Assembly (NCBI RefSeq): GCF_905220705.1
Contig: NZ_CAJNAT010000001.1
Span: forward strand, 248,001 to 312,000
Reading direction: 5' to 3'
DNA from: Paraburkholderia domus
GTDB taxonomy: Bacteria > Pseudomonadota > Gammaproteobacteria > Burkholderiales > Burkholderiaceae
Length of the DNA: 64,000 nt
Part shown: piece by piece, positions 51,839 to 64,000 of the stretch
Numbering within the stretch: position 1 is the stretch's first letter
How the letters are laid out: every line of letters starts with the position of its first letter
Translations under genes and position numbers: made by a program
The notes under the pieces: model-generated
Seen by the model: the letters and a program-made list of their open reading frames with translations, nothing else
What the model was told of the DNA's origin: nothing
Database searches by the model: none

Positions 51839-52666
51839 ATGTCGCAACAACTTCAGCAGATCATTGATACCGCCTGGGAAAACCGCGCCGAACTGTCGCC
51901 GAAAGCCGCTCCGGCCGACGTGCGCGAAGCCGTCGCCCACGCCATCGAGCAACTGGACAAGGGCGCGCTGCGCGTCGCCGAAAAGAAGGACGGCGACTGG
52001 GTCGTCAATCAATGGCTGAAGAAAGCCGTGCTGCTGTCGTTCCGCCTGGAAGACAACGTGGTGCAAGCGGCGGGCGGCTACTCGCAGTTCTACGACAAGG
52101 TGCCCTCGAAGTTCGCCAACTACACGGCTGAAGACTTTGCTGCAGGCGGCTTCCGCGTGGTGCCGCCCGCCATCGCACGCCGCGGCTCGTTCATCGCGAA
52201 GAACGTCGTCCTGATGCCGTCGTACACCAACATCGGCGCCTATGTGGACGAAGGCACGATGGTCGACACGTGGGCGACTGTCGGCTCGTGCGCGCAGATC
52301 GGCAAGAACGTCCACCTGTCGGGTGGCGTGGGCATTGGCGGCGTGCTGGAGCCGCTGCAGGCGAACCCGGTCATCATCGAAGACAACTGCTTCATCGGCG
52401 CGCGTTCGGAAGTGGTGGAAGGCGTGATCGTCGAAGAAAACTCGGTAATCTCGATGGGCGTGTACCTCGGCCAAAGCACCAAGATTTATGACCGCGAAAC
52501 CGGTGAAGTCACGTACGGCCGCATTCCGGCGGGCTCGGTGGTGGTGGCGGGCAACCTGCCGTCGAAGGACGGCTCGCACAGCCTGTACTGCGCCGTGATC
52601 GTCAAGAAGGTCGACGCCAAGACGCGTGCGAAGGTCGGCCTGAATGAGCTGCTGCGAGGCGACTGA
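51839..52666 (+). CDS. dapD: Tetrahydrodipicolinate N-succinyltransferase
   Basis: Uses succinyl-CoA to acylate tetrahydrodipicolinate in the lysine/peptidoglycan pathway. It has 275 residues from the ATG at 51839. The N-terminal helical domain is followed by a left-handed beta helix of hexapeptides ([33 protein letters not shown]) and a C-terminal segment [20 protein letters not shown]. Its TGA overlaps the next ATG. Confidence 0.97.
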   Translation: MSQQLQQIIDTAWENRAELSPKAAPADVREAVAHAIEQLDKGALRVAEKKDGDWVVNQWLKKAVLLSFRLEDNVVQAAGGYSQFYDKVPSKFANYTAEDFAAGGFRVVPPAIARRGSFIAKNVVLMPSYTNIGAYVDEGTMVDTWATVGSCAQIGKNVHLSGGVGIGGVLEPLQANPVIIEDNCFIGARSEVVEGVIVEENSVISMGVYLGQSTKIYDRETGEVTYGRIPAGSVVVAGNLPSKDGSHSLYCAVIVKKVDAKTRAKVGLNELLRGD

Positions 52667-53031
52667 TGGCACGCGGCACCAAGACCGTCGTCTACGGCAT
52701 CCCGAACTGCGACACCGTGAAGAAGGCCCGTGTGTGGCTCGAAGAGCATGACGTCGAGTTCGAATTCCACGACTTCAAGAAACACGGCGTGACCGAGCCG
52801 CTCGTGCAGGACTGGCTGAAGGATGTGAAGCTCGACGCGTTGCTCAATCGTCGGGGCACAACCTGGCGCGGACTGTCCGACGACATGAAAGCGGCGGCGG
52901 ACACGCAGTCGGGCGCGATCGCGTTGATGATCCACAAGCCGTCGGTGATCAAGCGGCCGGTGCTGGTGGTCAATGGAAAGGTCAAATCGCTCGGCTTCTC
53001 CGCGGACGAATACGCGGCGCTGTTTGCGTGA
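52666..53031 (+). CDS. ArsC-family reductase (Spx/YffB-like)
   Basis: A 121-residue thioredoxin-fold protein of the ArsC/Spx family. The start ATG overlaps the dapD stop by one base. VYGIPNCDTVKKARVWLEEH carries a single Cys where arsenate reductases have theirs. The rest (RRGTTWRGLSDD, IHKPSVIKRPVLVVNGK) matches E. coli YffB, which also lies next to dapE. YffB is a glutathione-linked reductase-like protein of unknown substrate. Operon context suggests conservation with lysine genes, not arsenic resistance. Confidence 0.9.
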   Translation: MARGTKTVVYGIPNCDTVKKARVWLEEHDVEFEFHDFKKHGVTEPLVQDWLKDVKLDALLNRRGTTWRGLSDDMKAAADTQSGAIALMIHKPSVIKRPVLVVNGKVKSLGFSADEYAALFA

Positions 53032-53130
53032 TCTGATGCGCAAGATCTGAGGCGTGGGACCGGCTACAACGGTTCGAACGTCACGATCAAAGACTCGCAT
53101 CAGTGCAAGATCGAACGCAACAAGAAGTAA

Positions 53131-53149
53131 AACGCGGCCTCGCCGCGTT
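53131..53149 (+). promoter_or_regulatory. Hairpin preceding the dapE-leader terminator
   Basis: Eight-base perfect arms AACGCGGC (53131-53138) and GCCGCGTT (53142-53149) with a three-base loop. No T tail follows. It lies 14 bases before the terminator hairpin at 53163-53200. Confidence 0.6.
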
Positions 53150-53155
53150 GCTTAA

Positions 53156-54367
<1,212 letters not shown>

Positions 54368-54383
54368 CCAAGGAATTACTGCG

Positions 54384-55268
54384 ATGACGCTCCCGTTTTC
54401 CACTGTCCGCGACCTGCTGCGTTTCGCGGTGTCGCGCTTCAACCAGGCCGAGCTGTCGTTCGGCCACGGCTCGGCCAACGCCTACGACGAAGCCGCTTAT
54501 CTGATATTGCACACGCTGCATTTGCCGCTCGATCTGCTGGACCCGTTTCTCGACGCACGCCTCTCCGCCGCTGAAATCGACGCCGTGCTGAACGTGATCG
54601 AGCGCCGCGCCGGCCAGCGCGTGCCGGCGGCGTACATCACGCAGGAAGCGTGGATGCACGGCTTCCGCTTCTACGTGGATGAACGCGTGATCGTGCCGCG
54701 TTCGTTCATCGGCGAATTGCTGCAGGACGGTCTGCAACCGTACGTGGAAGATCCCGAGCAGGTCAGCGCCGTGCTCGAACTGTGCACCGGCTCCGGCTGC
54801 CTCGCGATCCTAGCCGCGCACGCCTTCCCGAACGCGGATATCGATGCCGTCGATCTCTCCGCACCTGCTCTGGAGGTCGCCACGCGCAACGTCACGGACT
54901 ACAAACTCGACGACCGCGTCGCCCTCTTCGAAGGCGATCTGTACGCGCCGCTCGCCGAGCGCCGCTACGACGTGATTATCAGCAATCCACCGTATGTGAA
55001 CGCCACCTCGATGCAGGAACTGCCCGCCGAATACAAGCACGAGCCGGACATGGCTTTGGCAGGCGGCGCGGACGGCATGGATATCGTGCGCCGGATCATC
55101 GCCGAAGCGCGCAACTGGCTGACCGCAGACGGCGTGCTGGTGGTCGAGATCGGCAACGAACGCGCGAATGTCGAAGCGGCATTCGGCGGCCTCGATCTGG
55201 TCTGGCTGTCGACGAGCGCCGGCGATGACAACGTGTTCCTGATTCAGGCCGCGGATCTGCCGGTCTGA
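54384..55268 (+). CDS. prmB: Ribosomal protein L3 N5-glutamine methyltransferase
   Basis: S-adenosylmethionine-dependent methylase of the PrmB/PrmC/HemK family. It has 294 residues. An N-terminal helical domain (about 1-100) precedes the Rossmann fold, with ELCTGSGCLAILAAHAFP as the SAM loop and the catalytic IISNPPYVNA motif near residue 198. PrmB rather than PrmC is inferred from length and from the VPRSFIGELL segment. It follows dapE closely. Confidence 0.93.
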   Translation: MTLPFSTVRDLLRFAVSRFNQAELSFGHGSANAYDEAAYLILHTLHLPLDLLDPFLDARLSAAEIDAVLNVIERRAGQRVPAAYITQEAWMHGFRFYVDERVIVPRSFIGELLQDGLQPYVEDPEQVSAVLELCTGSGCLAILAAHAFPNADIDAVDLSAPALEVATRNVTDYKLDDRVALFEGDLYAPLAERRYDVIISNPPYVNATSMQELPAEYKHEPDMALAGGADGMDIVRRIIAEARNWLTADGVLVVEIGNERANVEAAFGGLDLVWLSTSAGDDNVFLIQAADLPV

Positions 55269-55293
55269 CTTTTTATCGCTGGATCGCTTTATC

Positions 55294-55340
55294 GCGCGAC
55301 ACGCGCGGCGGACGTTCATTGCCTGCCGCGCGTGTCGCGC
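55294..55340. repeat. Perfect 16-bp inverted repeat between prmB and cls
   Basis: Arms at 55294-55309 and 55325-55340 are exact reverse complements (GCGCGACACGCGCGGC), separated by a 15-base loop. It lies 25 bases after the prmB stop. No T run follows. It is either a GC-rich terminator or an mRNA-stabilising hairpin. Confidence 0.85.
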
Positions 55341-55520
55341 CGCCTCGCCGCACACGCCAGTACCGTGCGTCTCTCCCCCGCCCCGCATTCGCGGAATCCA
55401 CGAAGAAGCTGGACCGTCACGCCCCTCAACGCACGTACGTTCGGTAAGATAGGCGCGGTCGGCTTTCCGCTGTGCTGTCAGGCAGCCGCTGACAGCACAT
55501 TGCCAACCCTTCGTCCGCCT

Positions 55521-56960
55521 ATGGAATTCGACCTGCTTCATATCGGCCCGCTGGTCGCCCTCGCCCATATTCTCGGCGTGGTGGCAGCGTGCCACGCGAT
55601 TCTGAACACCCGCACGTCGCAAGGCGCGATCGCATGGGCCGTATCGCTGGTCGCCATGCCCTATCTGACGCTGGTGCCGTACCTGTTCCTCGGTCGCAGC
55701 AAATTCCAGGGTTATGCAGACGCTCGTCGCATCGAAAACGAATTGCTGCGCACACGCGCCCATCCTCAGGAATGGGACACGCGGGCCTCCTCGGCAGGGC
55801 TGCCTACCCAGGAACTTGGCGCGAGACTTGTGCATTCGCTTACGCGCCTGGGTGGCATGCCGTTCCTGCCGGGCAATTCCGTACGCACACTGGTGAACGG
55901 AGCCGCGACTTTCGAGGCGATTTTCGAAGCGATCGAAGGCGCACGCAAATACGTAATCGTGCAGTTCTTCATCGTGCGCGACGACGCGCTCGGCGAGATG
56001 CTCAAAGACGCGCTGATCGCGAAAGCGCAGCAGGGCGTGCGCGTCTACTTCCTGTACGACAGCATCGGTAGTTTCGATCTACCCCACCGCTACGTGGCGA
56101 CGCTGCGCGCGGCCGGCGTGGAGACGCACCCGTTCGCCACCAATCGCCGCTTCGTCAACCGCTTGCAATTGAACTTCCGCAATCACCGCAAGATCGTCTC
56201 GGTGGACGGCGAGCGCGCGTTTGTCGGCGGACACAACGTCGGCGTCGAATATCTCGGTGGCAAACCGCCGCTGTCGCCGTGGCGCGATACGCATATCGAA
56301 GTGCGCGGCCCAGCGGTCGCCAGCATCCAGTTCGTGTTCACTGAGGACTGGCACTGGGCGACCCAGCAACTGCCTGCGTTCGAGATGCCCGCCTTCCAGC
56401 CAGACGACCAGGGCATGCACTGCCTCGTCGTGCCAAGCGGTCCGGCCGACAAGCAGGAGACCTGCTCGCTCTTCTTCGTCGAAGCGATCAATGCGGCACG
56501 CGAGCGGATCTGGATCACCACGCCTTATCTGATACCCGACGAAGCTGTATTCGCCGCGTTGCGACTGGCCGTGCTACGCGGCGTGGATGTGCGGATTCTG
56601 ATTCCGTGCCGGCGCGATCACCGCGTGGTGTTCGCAGCCTCGAAACTGTATGCGTACGACTCACTGCGCGCGGGCATCCGCATCTTCCGCTACCAGCCGG
56701 GCTTCTTGCATCAGAAGGTCGTGCTGATCGACAGCGCGGCGGCGGCCATCGGCAGCGCCAATCTCGACAACCGCTCGTTCCGGTTGAACTTCGAAATCAT
56801 GGTGCTGACCGTGGACCGCGGCTTCGCCAGGGATGTCGAAGCGATGCTGCTCAAAGACTTCGCGGAGTCGCTCGAAATCGACCGCACCGAGTACCGCAAC
56901 GCGAGCGCGCTGCGGCGCGTTTTGATGCACGTGGCGCGGTTGTTCTCGCCGATCCTGTAG
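55521..56960 (+). CDS. cls: Cardiolipin synthase
   Basis: Phospholipase-D superfamily enzyme that condenses phosphatidylglycerol (or PG and PE) to cardiolipin at the inner membrane. It has 479 residues from the ATG at 55521. Two N-terminal membrane helices (about residues 8-57) are followed by two HKD motifs: NHRKIVSVDGERAFVGG (His-Arg-Lys variant region) and HQKVVLIDSAAAAIGSANLD. The PLD_N segment AIAWAVSLVAMPYLTLVPYL is typical of ClsA-type enzymes. Confidence 0.93.
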   Translation: MEFDLLHIGPLVALAHILGVVAACHAILNTRTSQGAIAWAVSLVAMPYLTLVPYLFLGRSKFQGYADARRIENELLRTRAHPQEWDTRASSAGLPTQELGARLVHSLTRLGGMPFLPGNSVRTLVNGAATFEAIFEAIEGARKYVIVQFFIVRDDALGEMLKDALIAKAQQGVRVYFLYDSIGSFDLPHRYVATLRAAGVETHPFATNRRFVNRLQLNFRNHRKIVSVDGERAFVGGHNVGVEYLGGKPPLSPWRDTHIEVRGPAVASIQFVFTEDWHWATQQLPAFEMPAFQPDDQGMHCLVVPSGPADKQETCSLFFVEAINAARERIWITTPYLIPDEAVFAALRLAVLRGVDVRILIPCRRDHRVVFAASKLYAYDSLRAGIRIFRYQPGFLHQKVVLIDSAAAAIGSANLDNRSFRLNFEIMVLTVDRGFARDVEAMLLKDFAESLEIDRTEYRNASALRRVLMHVARLFSPIL

Positions 56961-57080
56961 CGCCCCCTGCTGCTGCGCCACCGAGACCGGCCCGGCATCA
57001 ACTCGGGTTTGAGCGCTCGCTCGTGCGCGGCCTCCAGCTCCAGCTCTCAGCTCGTGGCGAACCTCCGGCTGCGCCGCGTG

Positions 57081-57560
57081 TTACAACTGTTTTTCAATGT
57101 CTTCGACAACCGCCTCGGGCTTGGTCAGCGGCGCGTAGCGCTTCACCACATTGCCGTCGCGGCCGATCAGGAACTTGGTGAAGTTCCATTTGATCGCTTC
57201 GAGTCCCAGCAAGCCCGGCGCCTCGCCCGTCAGATAGCGGAACAGCGGATGCGCGTTGGCGCCGTTCACATCGATCTTGTCGAACATCGGAAAGGTCACG
57301 CCGTAGTTCTTTTCGCAGAAACTGCCGATCTGCGTGGCGTCACCCGGCTCCTGCTTGCCAAACTGGTTGCACGGAAAACCGAGCACCGCGAGTCCGCGCG
57401 CCGCGTAAGTGTCAAAAACCTTTTGCAGACCCGCGTACTGCGGCGTGAATCCGCATTCGCTTGCCGTATTGACGATCAGCAAGACCTTGCCCTGGTAGCG
57501 CTCGAGGCTCACTTCCTCGCCGCCGAGCGTACGTGCAGAAAACGAATAAATCGATGTCAT
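57081..57560 (-). CDS. Glutathione peroxidase family protein
   Basis: A thioredoxin-fold peroxidase of 159 residues that reduces hydroperoxides. The peroxidatic Cys is in NTASECGFTPQYAGLQ near residue 36, with the family signature VLGFPCNQFGKQEPGD near residue 60 and the conserved Trp/Asn in IKWNFTKFLIGRDG near residue 125. It uses cysteine, not selenocysteine. Enzymes of this type in bacteria often depend on thioredoxin despite the name. It is convergent with cls. Confidence 0.95.
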   Translation of the reverse strand: MTSIYSFSARTLGGEEVSLERYQGKVLLIVNTASECGFTPQYAGLQKVFDTYAARGLAVLGFPCNQFGKQEPGDATQIGSFCEKNYGVTFPMFDKIDVNGANAHPLFRYLTGEAPGLLGLEAIKWNFTKFLIGRDGNVVKRYAPLTKPEAVVEDIEKQL

Positions 57561-57696
57561 ATGCTCTCCCCCGTGAAAGTCGTCAGTCTATGCCAAAAGC
57601 TTCACCGGTACAGTCGGCCGAATGGCCGATCCCGGTTGAGCGCCCGGTGTCAGCCCCGGCAGTCTAAAATAGCGTTTTTCTCCAGCCGGCCTCTTC

Positions 57697-59631
<1,935 letters not shown>

Positions 59632-59677
59632 CGGCAGGCTGTTCCCGGACCGCGCCGGCATCGATCGGAGGTAGCCC

Positions 59678-60847
59678 TTGTCACCCGTGAGCTCGTCAGC
59701 GTCTTCGTCTGAATCTGTATCCGAGGCGTCAGTCGCGCCGTCAGTTGCGCCGTCATCCGTGGCAGCGCCCGGTCCGCTGCAAGGCCTGCGCGTACTGGAC
59801 CTGACGCGCCTGTTGCCCGGTCCGGTGGCCGCCTTGCGGCTTGCGGAACTCGGCGCCGACGTGCTGAAGATCGAAGCGCCCGGTGCGGGCGACCCCACCC
59901 GCACGATGATGCAGTCGTCGGGAGACCGCGTGGCAGGCCGCCCCGGCGCGTTTTACCGCCTGGTGAATCGCGGCAAGCGCGAGACGCGCCTCGACCTCAA
60001 ATCGGAAGCGGGGCGCAATGTATTGCGCGCACTCGCTGCGGAAGCGGATGTGCTGATCGAGAGTTTCCGGCCCGGCGTGATGGAGCGCCTCGGCATCGGC
60101 TACGAAACCCTGCGCGCGGTCAATCCGGGGCTGGTCTACTGCGCGATCAGCGGTTACGGCGCGAGCGGTCCCTTTGTCGACCATGCCGGTCATGATCTGA
60201 ACTACATCGGCTACGCGGGCGTGCTCGATCAACTGGCGGGCCGCGACGGTGCGCCGATTCTGCCGAATTTCCAGATTGCCGACCTGCTCGGCGGCGCATT
60301 GAGTGCAGTGACGCAGATTCTCGCCGCGCTATGGCATGTGTCGCGCGGAGGGGACGGCCGCTTCGTCGACGTATCGATGACGCATGTCACGCATGCTCAC
60401 AACGTCGTCGCGCAAGTGGCGCTCGCCAACGAGGGCGCCGCGCCGGCCGCCGGCGCTGGTCTGCTGAACGGCGGCGTGCCCTGCTACAACCTGTACCGGA
60501 CGCTCGATAAGCGCTGGCTCGCTGTCGGCGCGCTGGAACTGAAGTTCTGGGAAACGCTGTGCATGGCGCTGGACCGGCCCGAATGGGCGACGCGCCACTG
60601 GAGCCTCGGCCAGGCGATTGGCGGCCCGGATGCCGCCGCATTGACGCAGGAGTTAGCCGAGCTGATCGGCAAGCGCCCACTGGAAGAATGGGTCCTGCTG
60701 CTGGAATCGCTGGACTGCTGCGTCTCGCCGGTACTGACCCCGGCTGAAGCCGCGCAGCACCCGTTGTTCAATCCACAAGCGTGCGCGGCAATGAACGAAG
60801 ACCAGAAAGGAAACGATGCCGGGTACGATGGTCGTCATCACGGTTAA
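59678..60847 (+). CDS. CaiB/BaiF-type CoA transferase family protein
   Basis: A 389-residue type III CoA transferase moving CoA between carboxylic acids. The TTG start at 59678 is set by GGAGGT five bases before it. Residues 1-27 are a Ser/Ala/Val/Pro-rich extension; the core begins LQGLRVLDLTRLLPGPVAAL. The conserved catalytic-Asp segment is HDLNYIGYAGVLDQLAGRDG near residue 168. PNFQIADLLGGAL and GDGRFVDVSMTH are also typical. Alpha-methylacyl-CoA racemases share this fold, so racemase activity is possible. It lies 46 bases after the ABC-F gene. Confidence 0.9.
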   Translation: MSPVSSSASSSESVSEASVAPSVAPSSVAAPGPLQGLRVLDLTRLLPGPVAALRLAELGADVLKIEAPGAGDPTRTMMQSSGDRVAGRPGAFYRLVNRGKRETRLDLKSEAGRNVLRALAAEADVLIESFRPGVMERLGIGYETLRAVNPGLVYCAISGYGASGPFVDHAGHDLNYIGYAGVLDQLAGRDGAPILPNFQIADLLGGALSAVTQILAALWHVSRGGDGRFVDVSMTHVTHAHNVVAQVALANEGAAPAAGAGLLNGGVPCYNLYRTLDKRWLAVGALELKFWETLCMALDRPEWATRHWSLGQAIGGPDAAALTQELAELIGKRPLEEWVLLLESLDCCVSPVLTPAEAAQHPLFNPQACAAMNEDQKGNDAGYDGRHHG

Positions 60848-60936
60848 GCGCTATTGAAGCGTGGCGAAGGTTAAGCCAAGGCCAAGCTACGACTTGAATT
60901 CAGGCGGTGCAGGCCAATGCCCCACTGCCCCGTACC

Positions 60937-61215
60937 TCAGCGCCGCACCGCCGTCTGCCGCGGCAAAACCTGGCGCGGCGTTTGTTCGTCGTCGTACAGG
61001 AAATGCTTGCGGCCTTCCACGTGACGGTTGATCGTCGCGCGCACTTCGGCGGCCGTGACATCTTCGGCCACTACCCGGCGGGAAATCTGTCCCGTCGTAT
61101 CGATCCACTCGACAATCCGGCAAGCGCCGCCCCAGGGCTGGCGAATAGGCTCGGAGACGCGGCAGCCGCGCACCTGCATCGGCCGCTCGGCCACGGTTTC
61201 ATAAGACTGTTTCAA
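60937..61215 (-). CDS. Small conserved protein, DUF2866-like
   Basis: A 92-residue basic protein. VRGCRVSEPIRQPWGGACRI (residues 15-34), VEWIDTTGQISRRVV and the TAAEVRATINRHVEGRKHFLY region resemble the burkholderial DUF2866 family as I remember it. The start is the TTG at 61215, with AAGGA about eight bases before; the ATG at 61179 is an alternative. It lies 143 bases after radA in the same direction. Function unknown. Confidence 0.65.
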   Translation of the reverse strand: MKQSYETVAERPMQVRGCRVSEPIRQPWGGACRIVEWIDTTGQISRRVVAEDVTAAEVRATINRHVEGRKHFLYDDEQTPRQVLPRQTAVRR

Positions 61216-61331
61216 GGTGCGATCCTTTTTCGAGCATCAGAAGGGATGCAATACCCTGCCAGCTTAGGAAAAAGGAATGTCGGGTAGGTTACAGCCAATA
61301 TGGAGATATTTACTGACCATTACGGACCGTA

Positions 61332-61356
61332 GGGGCCCCGCCGACGCGGGAGCCCC
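61332..61356 (-). terminator. Possible terminator hairpin after radA
   Basis: A 10-bp GC stem (61332-61341 with 61346-61356) carrying one bulged A and a four-base loop, two bases after the radA stop. No T run follows, so its effectiveness is doubtful. Confidence 0.45.
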
Positions 61357-61358
61357 GT

Positions 61359-62735
61359 CTATTCAAGCGTGCGAACCCGATCGATGGCCTGTTCGATCCG
61401 TTCGACCGCAACAACTTGTAAGCCTTCAATCGGCTGTTTGGGGGCATTGGCCTTCGGAATGACCGCGACAGAAAACCCCAGCTTGGCCGCTTCCTTAAGA
61501 CGGTCCTGACCACGCGGCGATGGCCGGATTTCGCCGGCCAGTCCCACTTCGCCGAATACAACGAGCCCCTTGGGCAGCGGCTTGTTGCGCATCGAAGAGT
61601 GAATCGCGAGCAACACGGCCAGGTCGGCCGCCGGCTCGGTGATCTTCACGCCGCCCACTGCGTTCAGGAACACGTCCTGGTCGAAACAGGCGATGCCGGC
61701 GTGCCGATGCAACACTGCCAGCAGCATCGCCAGGCGGTTCTGTTCCAGTCCAACGGCCAAGCGCCGTGGATTCGGCGCGTTAGCCGAATCCACCAGCGCC
61801 TGCACTTCGACCAGCAGCGGCCGCGTGCCCTCCTGCGTGACGAGCACGCACGACCCCGCAACGGATTGCTCATGCTGCGACAGAAACAACGCCGACGGAT
61901 TGGCGACGCCGCGCAAACCGCGCTCGGTCATCGCAAAGACGCCGAGTTCGTTGACCGCGCCGAAGCGGTTCTTGATCGCGCGCACCAGACGATAGGACGA
62001 ATGTGTGTCGCCCTCGAAATACAGCACCGTATCGACGATGTGCTCGAGCACGCGCGGCCCCGCGAGCGCACCTTCCTTGGTGACGTGTCCGACCATGATG
62101 ATCGTGGTGCCCGACTGTTTGGCGATGCGCGTCAATTGCGCCGCGCACTCGCGCACCTGCGCGACCGAACCAGGCGCTGAGGTCAGCGCGTCGGAATAAA
62201 CGGTTTGAATCGAGTCGATCACCGCGACGTCCGGCCGCTGCTCGGCGATCGTCGCCTGAATTTTCTCGAGCTGGATTTCCGCGAGCAGTTGCAGCTCGCT
62301 GGCCTTCGAGCCGGGCTCCAGCAACGAAAGCCGTTGCGCGCGCAACGCGATCTGCGCAGCCGATTCTTCGCCGCTGATATAAAGCGCACGTTTATCCGCG
62401 GCGATTTCGGCAAGCGACTGCAGCAGCAGCGTCGACTTGCCGATGCCGGGGTCCCCGCCGATCAGCACCACACCGCCCGGCACCAGACCGCCGCCCAGCA
62501 CACGGTCGAACTCGCTGACGCCGGTCGAAAAGCGCGGCACGTCGGACGCGTCGATATCGGCGAGACGCCGCACCGGCGCGCTCTTCGCGAGCGACTGGAA
62601 GCGATGCGTAGACGGCGTCTCCGCCACCGATTCGACCAGCGTGTTCCACGCATTGCATGACGGGCACTGCCCGGCCCACTTCGGCGACTGGCCGCCGCAT
62701 TCACTGCAGACGTACAACGTCTTCTGTTTAGCCAC
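61359..62735 (-). CDS. radA: DNA repair protein RadA
   Basis: RecA-related helicase that promotes branch migration in recombination. It has 458 residues from the GTG at 62735 (MAKQKTLYVCSECGGQSPKW), five bases after alr. The N-terminal zinc finger is C-x2-C...C-x2-C (CSECGG, CPSCNAW). The Walker A GGDPGIGKSTLLLQ lies near residue 85. The RadA-specific IKNRFGAVNELGVF lies near residue 250. A C-terminal Lon-protease-like domain follows. Confidence 0.97.
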   Translation of the reverse strand: MAKQKTLYVCSECGGQSPKWAGQCPSCNAWNTLVESVAETPSTHRFQSLAKSAPVRRLADIDASDVPRFSTGVSEFDRVLGGGLVPGGVVLIGGDPGIGKSTLLLQSLAEIAADKRALYISGEESAAQIALRAQRLSLLEPGSKASELQLLAEIQLEKIQATIAEQRPDVAVIDSIQTVYSDALTSAPGSVAQVRECAAQLTRIAKQSGTTIIMVGHVTKEGALAGPRVLEHIVDTVLYFEGDTHSSYRLVRAIKNRFGAVNELGVFAMTERGLRGVANPSALFLSQHEQSVAGSCVLVTQEGTRPLLVEVQALVDSANAPNPRRLAVGLEQNRLAMLLAVLHRHAGIACFDQDVFLNAVGGVKITEPAADLAVLLAIHSSMRNKPLPKGLVVFGEVGLAGEIRPSPRGQDRLKEAAKLGFSVAVIPKANAPKQPIEGLQVVAVERIEQAIDRVRTLE

Positions 62736-62740
62736 GCGCC

Positions 62741-63811
62741 TTACTCCGCGCGCACTGGCACGCGCGGCGCCACCGCGCACATCAGCTCATAGCCAATCGT
62801 CCCGCACGACTGCGCGACGTCGTCGATCGGCAGTGACGGACCCCACAGCTCGACTCGCGAACCGACGTTGGCCGTCGGGACTGGCGTCAGATCGACGGTC
62901 AGCATGTCCATCGATACCCGTCCGACGATCCGCGTGCGTACGCCGTCGACGATCACCGGTGTGCCTTCCGGCGCGACCCGCGGATAACCGTCCGCGTAAC
63001 CGCAGGCCACCACACCGATGCGCATCGACCCGCGCGCCTTGAACGCCGAGCCATAGCCGACCGTATGGCCTTCGGCGAGCGTCTGCACGGCGATCAGTTC
63101 AGAGGTGAGCGTCATGGCCGGTTGCAGGCCGGTGCCTGCAATCGCGGCCGTCACGCCCGAGGGTGACGCGCCGTACAGGATGATGCCCGGCCGGACCCAG
63201 TCGAAGTGTGCTTCGGGATGCCACAGCGTCGCCGCCGAATTCGAGAGGCTGCGCGCGCCGGCAATACCTTGCGCGCCGCGTTCGAACGCTTCCATCTGAT
63301 GCGCGATACCGCGTTCGCCGTCGGCATCCGAGAAATGGGTCATCAACGTGATCTGGCCGACGCCCTGGCAGGCCCGCGCACGCTCCCACGCGGAGCGGAA
63401 TTTTTCCACCGTGTAACCGAGGCGGTTCATGCCGGTGTTCATCTTCAGCTGGATATTGACCGGCTTGGACAGGCGCGCCATTTCGAGCATGCGCAGCTGT
63501 TCGTCCGAGTGCAGCGCCGTGGTCAGGCTGTAGCGGTCGATCACGTCGATATCGGTCGGACGGAAGAAGCCTTCGAGCAACAAAATCGGGCCGGCCCAGC
63601 CCAATTCGCGCAACTTCACGGCTTCTTCGAGGTCAAGCAGACCAAAGCCGTCCGTTGCACGCAGACCGGGAAAAGCGCGCGCGAGGCCGTGTCCGTAGGC
63701 GTTTGCCTTGACGACGGCCCAGATCTTGGATTTTGGTGCATAGCGCCGGGCGACGGCGAGATTATTGGCGAGTGCGGCTGTATGAATCGTGGCTGAGAGG
63801 GGGCGCGGCAT
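62741..63811 (-). CDS. alr: Alanine racemase
   Basis: PLP enzyme interconverting L- and D-alanine for peptidoglycan. It has 356 residues. The PLP lysine is in [17 protein letters not shown] near residue 34, and the catalytic Tyr of the opposite face is in [18 protein letters not shown] near residue 255. [10 protein letters not shown] is also conserved. radA follows after five bases and is probably co-transcribed. About 190 bases upstream to the window end carry no gene on this strand. Confidence 0.97.
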   Translation of the reverse strand: MPRPLSATIHTAALANNLAVARRYAPKSKIWAVVKANAYGHGLARAFPGLRATDGFGLLDLEEAVKLRELGWAGPILLLEGFFRPTDIDVIDRYSLTTALHSDEQLRMLEMARLSKPVNIQLKMNTGMNRLGYTVEKFRSAWERARACQGVGQITLMTHFSDADGERGIAHQMEAFERGAQGIAGARSLSNSAATLWHPEAHFDWVRPGIILYGASPSGVTAAIAGTGLQPAMTLTSELIAVQTLAEGHTVGYGSAFKARGSMRIGVVACGYADGYPRVAPEGTPVIVDGVRTRIVGRVSMDMLTVDLTPVPTANVGSRVELWGPSLPIDDVAQSCGTIGYELMCAVAPRVPVRAE

Positions 63812-64000
63812 GGGTAATTTTCGTAAAGACGCTTGCGAATCAGGAGCTTACAGGGCGTTTTCAGCGCTCGGCGGCCCGCTGGGCGGTGCGATCAAGGATT
63901 TTGCTAGTCCGAATCCAGCTATTTTCGTGATATAAAGCCGTGCGCACAACCCATTTCGAACGGCATAAGCCCGGACGCTTAGCACACGGCCGGGGCGGAC
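63812..64000. other. Region upstream of alr to window end
   Basis: A 189-base stretch with no convincing gene. A TATAAA hexamer at 63931-63936 on the plus strand could be a -10 for a divergent gene beyond the window, but no good -35 is present. Confidence 0.4.

Noticed and set aside
53062..53102. tRNA-like GGTTCGAAC segment
   Set aside because: No acceptor, D or anticodon stems can be formed around it.

Overview
The window reads as chromosomal DNA of a Burkholderiaceae member, most likely Paraburkholderia. The grounds are high G+C, codon usage rich in G/C third positions, betaproteobacterial gene order (rpsB-tsf-pyrH-frr-uppS-cdsA-dxr-rseP-bamA-skp-lpxD-fabZ-lpxA-lpxB-rnhB in one direction; smc-zipA-ligA-def; dapC-dapD-arsC-like-dapE-prmB) and the protein sequences themselves. 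Assignments rest on recognised motifs and family resemblance; no database search was possible. No rRNA, tRNA, insertion sequence, prophage or CRISPR array was seen.

Region by region. (1) 1-5970, plus strand: the end of a carbohydrate catabolic operon, with a ribose-type ABC importer (ATPase cut by the window edge, permease, binding protein), an LgoD-like zinc dehydrogenase, a UxaB-like reductase, a small unknown protein and a RhaM/FucM-type mutarotase. (2) 6110-10230, minus: guaB, a small membrane protein and guaA (GMP synthesis). (3) 10530-14460: an EamA exporter, rnfH, ratA, smpB, and an nfeD-qmcA pair. (4) 14616-18366: divergent ppsA and its regulator ppsR. (5) 18479-35210, minus: the long envelope and translation block, from a TrmH-type methylase and rnhB back through lipid A genes, bamA, rseP, isoprenoid and phospholipid genes, to pyrH, tsf and rpsB. 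(6) 35346-40948, plus: map, glnD, and an rluB with a very long repetitive N-terminus. (7) 41094-48865, minus: smc-zipA-ligA-def. (8) 49015-55268: an EamA exporter divergent from the lysine/diaminopimelate cluster and prmB. (9) 55521-63811: cardiolipin synthase, glutathione peroxidase, an ABC-F ATPase, a CaiB-type CoA transferase, a small DUF2866-like protein, radA and alr.

Most coding content is conserved housekeeping. The unusual signals lie mainly between genes: a 49-bp tandem hairpin repeat with compensatory base changes between lpxD and skp, overlapping alternative hairpins between frr and uppS, a structured ppsA leader, tandem hairpins ending in a terminator directly before dapE, a terminator inside rpsB-tsf, and a perfect 16-bp inverted repeat after prmB. 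The most striking protein feature is a 46-residue repeat array at the N-terminus of RluB. I found no convincing new multi-gene system. The lpxD-skp repeat and the partly unassigned sugar-acid operon are the best candidates for follow-up.
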